NCBI GenBank assembly: GCA_003484785.1
Contig: DNAD01000362.1
Location: forward strand, 747-12,947
Direction of reading: 5' to 3'
Length of the DNA: 12,201 nt
Source: Lachnospiraceae bacterium
Lineage (GTDB): Bacteria > Bacillota > Clostridia > Lachnospirales > Lachnospiraceae
In this document: piece by piece, positions 1-5,494 of the stretch
Position numbering within the stretch: position 1 is the first letter of the stretch
How the letters are laid out: each line of letters starts with the position of its first letter
Notes under the pieces: model-generated
The model's database searches: none
The model's input: the letters and a program-made list of their open reading frames with translations, nothing else
Told to the model about the DNA's origin: nothing
Program-made: the position numbers and the translations under genes

Positions 1-852
1 GCCCTTAAGAATATAAGCGAGGGAACTGATCTTGAGAAGTATCTGAATGTGGACAACGTGCTTAAGTATATGGCGGTGCATGCTTTCAGCGTAAATATGG
101 ATTCCCTCTCAGGGAACATGGCCCATAACTATTATCTGTACGAATATAACGGGATGCTTGACATCTTTCCCTGGGATTACAATCTGTCCTTCGGAGGAAT
201 GGGCTCGGGAAGGGGAGGCGACTCTTCGGGAGCTACGGATGTGGTGAACGATGCAATAGATACGCCCTTTGACGGTACGGACTTTTTCGATGCCCTTCTT
301 GAGAATGAGGAATATCTTGCTCGCTATCACGAATATTTAAGAATTCTGTCGGAGGAGTATGTTGACGGAGGAAGGTTTGATGAGCTGTACTCGGGGATAA
401 GAAGCCGGATAGACGAGCTTGTGAAAACGGATCCCACAGCCTTCTACAGCTATGACGAATACGATGCAGCCGCAGAAGCCCTTTATGACGTCATAAAGCT
501 CAGGGCACAGAGCATTGAAGGGCAGCTTGACGGGACCATTCCTTCAACGGATGAGGGACAGAAAAATGACGGTTCGGCTCTTATTGATGCTTCGGAGATA
601 GATCTGAGCCTGCTGGGAAGTTTTAATATGGGAGGCGTTACCGGGTCAAAGGCCGGGATGAGAAGGGGAGGCCGTCCAAGAAACTTTGATGAGGGCATGC
701 GCGGCGGAAATGAGCAGACAGGAAGCGCCGGAACGGATCAAGCGTCCGCTGGAGGCGAAGTTATGAAGAATCTGTTCATATACGGAGCCTGTCTTGGGGG
801 AATGATCATAATGCTCTTTTCGGCAATGAGGGTAAGGAGGAGAAGGATCTGA
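1..852 (+). CDS. CotH kinase family protein, C-terminal part (5' end outside window)
   Basis: The reading frame is open from the first base of the window, so the gene begins upstream; 283 codons are visible. With the first codon in the window as residue 1, the CotH-family pattern is clear: H27 with N32 and D34, then HNYYLYE at 42-48 and FPWDYNLSFGG from residue 56. In this family (spore coat protein kinase CotH and its many clostridial relatives) such Asn and Asp residues belong to the ATP/metal-binding kinase fold. The N-terminal kinase residues cannot be seen. After the domain comes a Gly/Arg/Asn-rich linker (about 200-250), then one hydrophobic helix (about 257-276) ending in RVRRRRI. This suggests a C-terminal membrane anchor with the Arg tail in the cytoplasm. 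There is no LPXTG motif. Substrate unknown: many clostridial CotH proteins are cell-surface proteins unrelated to spores. Family assignment is firm, function is not. Confidence 0.85.
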   Translation, partial: ALKNISEGTDLEKYLNVDNVLKYMAVHAFSVNMDSLSGNMAHNYYLYEYNGMLDIFPWDYNLSFGGMGSGRGGDSSGATDVVNDAIDTPFDGTDFFDALLENEEYLARYHEYLRILSEEYVDGGRFDELYSGIRSRIDELVKTDPTAFYSYDEYDAAAEALYDVIKLRAQSIEGQLDGTIPSTDEGQKNDGSALIDASEIDLSLLGSFNMGGVTGSKAGMRRGGRPRNFDEGMRGGNEQTGSAGTDQASAGGEVMKNLFIYGACLGGMIIMLFSAMRVRRRRI

Positions 853-898
853 GAAAAAGCGTAACAGTTCACCCTTTGGTGAACTGTTACGAAAAAGC
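853..898. repeat. Perfect 30-base palindrome flanked by 8-base direct repeats
   Basis: The arms GTAACAGTTCACC (861-873) and GGTGAACTGTTAC (878-890) are exact reverse complements around a CTTT loop. C860 and G891 extend the stem to 14 pairs. GAAAAAGC occurs exactly on both sides (853-860 and 891-898). No T-run follows on the + strand. On the - strand the hairpin is followed by GCTTTTTCTC, so it could stop transcription in that direction. The right arm reappears with one change (GGTGAACTGTTGC) at 4835-4847, and related arms occur at 12138-12195, so it looks like one copy of a dispersed palindromic repeat. Confidence 0.8.
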
Positions 899-904
899 AC
901 CTTT

Positions 905-1008
905 TGACCGGCGCATAAGAAAATAATGCACTTGACTTTGACCGGGTTTTTGTATAAGTTATGATAAGCGGTTTATGACCGGATTCATTCTGTACAAAGA
1001 TCCGGTCG
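905..1008. promoter_or_regulatory. Repeated TGACCGG boxes around the potA promoter (possible operator)
   Basis: TGACCGG occurs at 905-911, 939-945 and 976-982, all in the same orientation. A near-inverted copy, CCGGTCG, lies at 1002-1008. The middle box overlaps the proposed -35 element. GACCGGAT (977-984) and ATCCGGTC (1000-1007) form an exact 8-pair inverted repeat with a 15-base loop. In addition, CTGTACAAA is repeated at 990-998 and 1018-1026. These could be regulator binding sites or a leader RNA hairpin. The repeats are seen directly; any role is inference. Confidence 0.4.
938..965 (+). promoter_or_regulatory. Probable sigma-70-type promoter of potABCD
   Basis: TTGACC (938-943) is separated by 16 bases from TATGAT (960-965), giving an expected start near 972 and a leader of about 65 bases. 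An alternative pair is TTGACT (932-937) with TATAAG (953-958), spacing 15. The region is AT-rich and is the only gap before the four pot genes, so a promoter is expected here; the exact boxes are tentative. Confidence 0.5.
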
Positions 1009-1038
1009 GTTTATTCTCTGTACAAAAAGGAACAGCGG

Positions 1039-2127
1039 ATGAATGATGTTATCCTGGAGCTTTCCGGCATAAGCAAATCCTTCGACGGAAAGACCATTAT
1101 AGAGGGGCTTGATCTGGAAATAAGAAAAAATGAATTTGTTACCCTGCTGGGGCCGTCCGGCTGCGGAAAATCAACGACCTTAAGGATAATCGGCGGCTTT
1201 GAAAGGCCTGACAGCGGCAGGGTCATTTTTGAGGGAAAGGATATTACGGAGCTGCCTCCCGATAAGAGGAATATCAATACGGTATTCCAGAAATACTCCC
1301 TTTTTCCCCATATGAACGTGTGGGACAATATTGCCTTCGGGCTTAAGCTCAAGGGCATTGACAGAAGAGGCATAGACGAAAAGATCGAATACGCCCTTAA
1401 GCTGGTAAATATGGAGGGCTATGAGAGCAGAAAGCCTTCTTCCCTTTCGGGAGGCCAGCAGCAGAGGATCGCCATTGCCCGGGCTATCGTCAACGAGCCT
1501 AAGATCCTTCTTCTTGACGAGCCTCTGGGGGCTCTGGACCTTAAGCTGCGCCACAGGATGCAGAACGAGCTGATCAAGATCAAGAAGGAGGTAGGGATAA
1601 CCTTCGTTTATGTCACTCATGATCAGGAGGAGGCCCTTACCATGTCTGACAGGATCATAGTCATGAACAGGGGCAGGATCCAGCAGATGGGTACAAGCAA
1701 GAGCATCTATGACGAACCTCAGAACGCCTTCGTGGCGGATTTCATCGGGGACAGTAATATTATAGACGGAATAATGGTAAGAGACTGCCTCGTAAAGATA
1801 CAGGGCATTGACTTTGAGTGCGTGGATGTGGGCTTTAACGAAAATGAGCCGGTTGATGTGGTGATACGGCCCGAGGATCTGAACATTGTAGAGAAGGATC
1901 AGGGCTATATAAACGGAGTTGTCCATTCCATTATTTTCAAGGGAGCCTTTTACGAGATAACCGTGGTGAACGATGATTATGAATGGGTGATTCAGAGCGT
2001 GAATACCGCGGAGCCGGGTTCGGTGGTGGGGCTGACCATTCTTCCCGATAATATCCAGATCATGCATAAGCCGGGTTCGGAGGATGCCAGGGTCATAGAG
2101 GAGGAAGCTTATGAAGGCTATGAATAA
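1039..2127 (+). CDS. potA: Polyamine-type ABC transporter ATP-binding protein PotA
   Basis: A 362-residue cytoplasmic ATPase that would power import of spermidine/putrescine or a related cation with the PotB/PotC permeases. All ABC motifs are intact: Walker A GPSGCGKST (38-46), Q-loop Q84 in VFQK, signature LSGGQ (136-140), Walker B ILLLDEP (156-162), D-loop ALD (165-167) and switch His194 in YVTHDQEEA. The part after about residue 240 is a TOBE-type regulatory domain with the typical VVIRPEDL segment. The length fits PotA (about 360-380). The ATG is preceded by AAAAAGG eight bases upstream. It is the first gene of a potABCD operon and overlaps potB by 17 bases. Family membership is firm. The substrate rests on operon content, since iron and other polyamine-like importers share this architecture. 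Confidence 0.95.
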   Translation: MNDVILELSGISKSFDGKTIIEGLDLEIRKNEFVTLLGPSGCGKSTTLRIIGGFERPDSGRVIFEGKDITELPPDKRNINTVFQKYSLFPHMNVWDNIAFGLKLKGIDRRGIDEKIEYALKLVNMEGYESRKPSSLSGGQQQRIAIARAIVNEPKILLLDEPLGALDLKLRHRMQNELIKIKKEVGITFVYVTHDQEEALTMSDRIIVMNRGRIQQMGTSKSIYDEPQNAFVADFIGDSNIIDGIMVRDCLVKIQGIDFECVDVGFNENEPVDVVIRPEDLNIVEKDQGYINGVVHSIIFKGAFYEITVVNDDYEWVIQSVNTAEPGSVVGLTILPDNIQIMHKPGSEDARVIEEEAYEGYE

Positions 2128-2938
2128 GCGCCCGCTCCTTTCGGGACCCTATCTGTTATGGATACTCGGCTTTACCGTGATTCCTCTTCTGATCATAATA
2201 AAGTATGCTTTTACGGATCGGAACGGAGCGTTTACACTGGAAAACATTCTTGCGATGTTCGAACCGGTCCATCTTAAGGCCATGATATTTTCGGTAGAGA
2301 TGGCCTTTGTCTGTACGGTGGTCTGTATTCTGCTGTCCTATCCGCTGGTGCTGGCGTTGAAGAGACTGGGGCTGGGAGGCAGGAGCTTTACTATTTTCAT
2401 ATTGATACTGCCGATGTGGATCAATTTTATCCTACGGCTCCTTGCGCTGCAGATGATCCTGTCGAATAACGGTGTTTTAAATCTGTTCCTGTCCTTTCTG
2501 GGACTTCCCGAATGGAATGTGGCCAATACCAGGACAGCTATAATGATAGGTATCGTATACGATTATCTTCCCTACATGGTGCTTGCTATCTATAATTCGG
2601 TGGACGAGATCGACTCGGATATCATAGAAGCGGCAAGAGATCTGGGGGCAAACGGGATACAGGTCCTTCTGAGGGTAATACTGCCTCTTTCCGTCCCGGG
2701 ACTGTTAAGCGGGATAGTGATGGTATTCGTACCGTCAATGACCTCTTTTGTTACCGCCAACATACTGGGCGGCGGAAAAGAACAGCTTATCGGAAATGTT
2801 ATCGAGGAGGAATTCATGACCACGATGAACTGGAACCTGGGTTCCGGGCTTTCAGTGATCCTGATGGTATTTGTGCTTATAAGCATGACCTTTACGGCAA
2901 ATAATGAGACCAACGAAAGGGAGTCGAGGATATGGTAG
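2111..2938 (+). CDS. potB: Polyamine-type ABC transporter permease PotB
   Basis: A 275-residue inner-membrane permease, one of the two channel-forming subunits of the importer. About six hydrophobic segments are visible: near 13-31, 57-83, 93-117, 143-163, 192-217 and 247-262. The cytoplasmic EAA loop that docks on the ATPase is clear: EAARDLGA (173-180), followed by a LPLSVPGLLSG segment (191-201). The start is chosen at 2111 because AGGAGG (2099-2104) lies six bases before it; an in-frame ATG at 2120 would have a 15-base spacing. The gene begins inside the end of potA and its stop overlaps the potC start by seven bases, which suggests translational coupling. The C-terminus is a short polar tail. 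Identity as PotB rather than another binding-protein-dependent permease follows from position and similarity to PotB/PotC style sequences. Confidence 0.93.
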   Translation: MKAMNKRPLLSGPYLLWILGFTVIPLLIIIKYAFTDRNGAFTLENILAMFEPVHLKAMIFSVEMAFVCTVVCILLSYPLVLALKRLGLGGRSFTIFILILPMWINFILRLLALQMILSNNGVLNLFLSFLGLPEWNVANTRTAIMIGIVYDYLPYMVLAIYNSVDEIDSDIIEAARDLGANGIQVLLRVILPLSVPGLLSGIVMVFVPSMTSFVTANILGGGKEQLIGNVIEEEFMTTMNWNLGSGLSVILMVFVLISMTFTANNETNERESRIW

Positions 2939-3732
2939 ACAGGCTGAAGAATTTTATCTGCCGATCTTATATTTTTATTATAATGCTCTTTTTGTATGCC
3001 CCGATCCTGGTGCTCATTGTTTCTTCCTTTAACGATTCAAGGACCCGGGTCATGTGGGGCGGTTTTACAATGAAATGGTTTGTCAGGGTATTCGCGTCGA
3101 AGAGTATTATGAACGCTCTCTATACGACGCTGATCATTGCGTTTTTATCCTCGGTGATCGCTACCGTGATAGGAGTGGCGGGCGCTGTCGGTATCTCGGC
3201 AATGAGGCTTCGCGATTACAGGGTGGTCATGGCATTTACGAATATCCCGATGCTGAACGCGGATATCGTTACGGGCATATCACTCATGCTGTGGTTTGTG
3301 AGATTTATGCCCCTCGGCTTTATGTCGGTACTGCTTGCTCACGTCACTTTTAACATACCATACGTTATTTTAAACGTCATGCCGAAGATACAGAGCATGA
3401 ACGTAAGCATTTACGAGGCTGCCAGAGATCTGGGAGCAAACAGTATATATGCGTTCTTCAGGGTGGTGCTGCCACAGCTTGCGGGGGGCATCCTCTCGGG
3501 GTTCTTCATGGCCTTCACCATCTCCATGGATGATTTTGTGGTTACGTATTTTACAAAGGGCGCAGGGGTGAATACCCTTTCCACTCTTATATACGGAGAG
3601 CTTAAAAAGGGGATAAAACCCGAGATGTATGCGCTTTCGACTCTGATTTTTACCATGGTCTTCGTGATCCTTATCCTGGTGAACCTGGCAGGGAAAAAGG
3701 GCGAGGGCAGCGGCAGCATAACCGTTTTTTAA
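2932..3732 (+). CDS. potC: Polyamine-type ABC transporter permease PotC
   Basis: A 266-residue inner-membrane permease partnering with PotB. The N-terminus is a helix with the PotC-like segment YAPILVLIVSSFN (22-34), followed by several more hydrophobic stretches to about residue 253. The EAA loop is present as EAARDLGA (162-169), then VVLPQLAGGILSG. Here the usual Pro before the Gly is replaced by Gly (AGG against the SVPG of PotB), which is within PotC variation. The ATG overlaps the potB stop by seven bases, with AAAGGGAG (2916-2923) as the likely ribosome binding site. The next gene, the binding lipoprotein, starts after a 40-base gap. The assignment is strong from family pattern and order; specificity is set mainly by PotD. 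Confidence 0.93.
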   Translation: MVDRLKNFICRSYIFIIMLFLYAPILVLIVSSFNDSRTRVMWGGFTMKWFVRVFASKSIMNALYTTLIIAFLSSVIATVIGVAGAVGISAMRLRDYRVVMAFTNIPMLNADIVTGISLMLWFVRFMPLGFMSVLLAHVTFNIPYVILNVMPKIQSMNVSIYEAARDLGANSIYAFFRVVLPQLAGGILSGFFMAFTISMDDFVVTYFTKGAGVNTLSTLIYGELKKGIKPEMYALSTLIFTMVFVILILVNLAGKKGEGSGSITVF

Positions 3733-3772
3733 GTCTGTTGTGTTTTTGATCATAAAGAGGAGGGACAGAGGA

Positions 3773-4828
3773 ATGAGAAAAAGAACGTTAACGGTAACGG
3801 CGATCGTGATCATGCTGTTATCAGGGCTGTTGTCAGGCTGTAATAAGGAAGCGTCAAAGGATACCCTGACTGTTTTCAATTACGGAATGTATATTGACGA
3901 GGAGGTGCTTGAGAACTTTCAGGAGGAGACGGGCATTGAGGTCAAATATGAGGAGGCGCCCACTCCCGAGGAGATGTATACAAAATATAAATCAGGCGCC
4001 ATTAAGTATGATGTGCTGTGTACCTCCGAATACATGCTCCAGAGGCTCATTAACGAAGGTGAGCTTAAGGAGGTGGATTTCTCCACCATGGAAAATACGA
4101 AGAATATCGGGCAGGAATACTGGGATTTCGTAAAGCCCTTCGATCCCGAAAACAAGTATGTGCTTCCTTATTTCTGGGGGACATTGGGACTGCTTTATGA
4201 CAGTACCAGGGTAAAGGGCGATATAAACTCCTGGGATGTTCTCTTTAACGGGGAATATGCGGGAGACTTCATCATGCCAAACAGCATGAGGGACGCTTAT
4301 GCGGTGGCGCTTAAGTATCTGGGCTATTCTATTAATACCACGGACGAGGGGGAGCTTAAGGAGGCGCAGGAGCTTCTTTTAAAGCAGAAGCCGGATGTGG
4401 CGGCGTATCTTGTGGATGAGGCCAAGGATGAGGTCGTTGCGGGGAACGCTGTAATGGCGGTGGTATACTCCGGGGAATCCTTAGAGGCCTATCTGGAGAA
4501 TCCTGACCTTTCCTACTGCATACCGGAGGAAGGCTCAAATCTGTGGATAGACTGCTGGGGAATAACGAAGGAATGTGCCAATGAGGAAAATGCCCGGAAA
4601 TTCCTGGATTATATCTGCAGAGAGGATGCAGCATGGGCTAATTACGAGTATATCAGATATTCCTCTCCTTTTAAATCGGTCATAGCTAACATGACAGAGG
4701 AGGAAAAGGGTCTGGATGCCGTAAATCCTCCGAAAGAGAAGCTTGACAGTTGCGAAGTGTTCATACAGCTTCCGACGGAAACAACGGATTATATGAGCGG
4801 CCTGTGGAAGGAGCTTAAGGCGGAGTGA
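3773..4828 (+). CDS. potD: Polyamine-binding lipoprotein PotD
   Basis: A 351-residue extracellular solute-binding lipoprotein of the importer. The signal peptide is MRKR, a hydrophobic core, and the lipobox LSGC with Cys23 as the lipidated residue, so it is anchored on the outer face of the membrane as usual in Gram-positives. The mature part has PotD-family landmarks: FNYGMYIDEEVL (35-46), LPYFWGTLGLLYD (131-143), MRDAYAVALKYLGYSINTTD (172-191), VYSGES (231-236) and LWIDCWGI (257-264). By comparison with E. coli PotD, aromatic Tyr/Trp residues and Asp260/Glu235 plausibly hold the amines. The Asp168 position of E. coli PotD appears to be Ser171 here, and Glu171 appears to be Asp174 (alignment by eye). 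The start at 3773 is chosen because AGGAGGG (3758-3764) is eight bases upstream and it begins a proper signal peptide. An upstream GTG at 3740 in frame would add a charged segment before the signal. Spermidine, putrescine or both could be the ligand. Confidence 0.93.
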   Translation: MRKRTLTVTAIVIMLLSGLLSGCNKEASKDTLTVFNYGMYIDEEVLENFQEETGIEVKYEEAPTPEEMYTKYKSGAIKYDVLCTSEYMLQRLINEGELKEVDFSTMENTKNIGQEYWDFVKPFDPENKYVLPYFWGTLGLLYDSTRVKGDINSWDVLFNGEYAGDFIMPNSMRDAYAVALKYLGYSINTTDEGELKEAQELLLKQKPDVAAYLVDEAKDEVVAGNAVMAVVYSGESLEAYLENPDLSYCIPEEGSNLWIDCWGITKECANEENARKFLDYICREDAAWANYEYIRYSSPFKSVIANMTEEEKGLDAVNPPKEKLDSCEVFIQLPTETTDYMSGLWKELKAE

Positions 4829-4830
4829 TT

Positions 4831-4869
4831 GCCGGGTGAACTGTTGCCCGGTTCATCGTTGCTTTTTTT
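4831..4869 (+). terminator. Rho-independent terminator after potD, built on a palindromic-repeat arm
   Basis: The hairpin begins three bases after the potD stop. GGTGAAC (4835-4841) pairs with GTTCATC (4851-4857), with one G-T pair. Outer GC (4831-4832) pairs with GC (4861-4862) across a small internal defect. Seven Ts follow at 4863-4869. An alternative CCGGG/CCCGG pairing (4832-4836/4847-4851) competes. GGTGAACTGTTGC (4835-4847) matches 12 of 13 bases of the right arm of the palindrome at 861-890. Confidence 0.75.
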
Positions 4870-4888
4870 ATGATTTGCTGAAACAGGG

Positions 4889-4917
4889 TTGATTTTTGGA
4901 TCATGAAGTGCTAATAT
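4889..4917 (+). promoter_or_regulatory. Probable promoter of the rimP-nusA-infB operon
   Basis: TTGATT (4889-4894) and TAATAT (4912-4917) are separated by the ideal 17 bases. TATACT (4915-4920) overlaps as an alternative -10. Transcription would start near 4924, only about 12 bases before the leader terminator hairpin. It is the only clear promoter-like sequence between the potD terminator and rimP. Confidence 0.65.
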
Positions 4918-4935
4918 ACTAATGTTGGTATTAAA

Positions 4936-4963
4936 GAGTGGGCTTTGGTCCACTCCTTTTTTT
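4936..4963 (+). terminator. Leader terminator (attenuator) upstream of rimP-nusA
   Basis: GAGTGG (4936-4941) pairs exactly with CCACTC (4950-4955). G-T and C-G pairs close a TTTG loop, making an 8-pair stem, then one C and seven Ts (4957-4963). The rimP ribosome binding site AAAGGG (4966-4971) starts two bases later. The hairpin is the first structure in the transcript, leaving essentially no room for an upstream antiterminator. In B. subtilis, NusA is known to repress its own operon by stimulating termination in the 5' leader without an antiterminator. The layout here fits that mode, which is an inference for this organism. Confidence 0.8.
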
Positions 4964-4977
4964 GCAAAGGGTTTGTT

Positions 4978-5448
4978 ATGTCAAAAAGAGAAGAAACAGA
5001 AAGAAGAACAGAGGAGCTGCTGCTGCCTTTGCTTGAAAAAAGGGATCTTAAGCTTTGGGATGTAGAGTATGTGAACGAAGCTTCACAGTGGTATCTGAGG
5101 GCATATATCGACAAGCCCGGAGGCGTTACCATAGACGACTGCGTGGACGTAAGCAGAGAGCTTTCACAGCTTCTTGACATGCCGGAGAATGATTACATAT
5201 CAGACCCTTATACGCTGGAAATAAGCTCCCCGGGGCTTGGAAGGACACTGAAGCGCGACAGGGACTTTGAGAACTCTCTCGGCAGAGAGGTGGATCTGAA
5301 GCTCTATAAGGCTGAGGACGGTGTAAAGGAGTTTTCAGGGCTCCTTAAGGCCTGGGATAAGGACACCATAACGGCGGATATTGACGGAGAAGACAGGATA
5401 TTCAACAGAAAGGCTCTGGCGAGCGTCAAGCTTTCCTTTGAGCCGTGA
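4978..5448 (+). CDS. rimP: Ribosome maturation factor RimP
   Basis: A 156-residue cytoplasmic protein that assists maturation of the 30S subunit (in E. coli it binds S12 and the central pseudoknot region of 16S rRNA). The N-terminal alpha/beta domain carries the family pattern YLRAYIDKPGGVTIDDC, followed by a PYTLEISSPGLGRTL segment. The C-terminal part (about 85-156) is the small SH3-like barrel ending in ALASVKLSFEP. The length is typical (about 150). The start is the ATG at 4978 with AAAGGG seven bases upstream; an in-frame TTG at 4945 lies inside the leader terminator stem-loop and is not credible. It is the first gene of the nusA-infB operon, expressed only by transcripts that pass the leader terminator. 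The 46 bases before nusA hold only an AT-rich spacer. Confidence 0.95.
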   Translation: MSKREETERRTEELLLPLLEKRDLKLWDVEYVNEASQWYLRAYIDKPGGVTIDDCVDVSRELSQLLDMPENDYISDPYTLEISSPGLGRTLKRDRDFENSLGREVDLKLYKAEDGVKEFSGLLKAWDKDTITADIDGEDRIFNRKALASVKLSFEP

Positions 5449-5494
5449 CTGTTACCTTAAAACCTGATTAATAAGTATTTAACGGAGGTTAAAA

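Noticed and set aside
860..891. + strand terminator for the CotH gene
   Set aside because: The hairpin is perfect but is followed by GAAAAAGC, not a T-run. A - strand terminator is possible, but no gene is seen on that strand; kept as a repeat.
1180..2067. 295-codon open frame on the - strand opposite potA
   Set aside because: The + strand encodes a full ABC ATPase with all motifs; the opposite frame shows no domain, ribosome binding site or promoter and is a codon-bias shadow.
3740..3772. Upstream GTG start for potD
   Set aside because: It would put a charged segment before the lipoprotein signal peptide and would read through the AGGAGGG ribosome binding site.
4945..4977. Upstream TTG start for rimP
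   Set aside because: It falls in the loop of the leader terminator and has no ribosome binding site; the ATG at 4978 has a good one and gives the family N-terminus.
5461..5490. Hairpin hiding the nusA ribosome binding site (AACCT with AGGTT)
   Set aside because: Only five weak pairs with a 20-base loop; not convincing as a control element.
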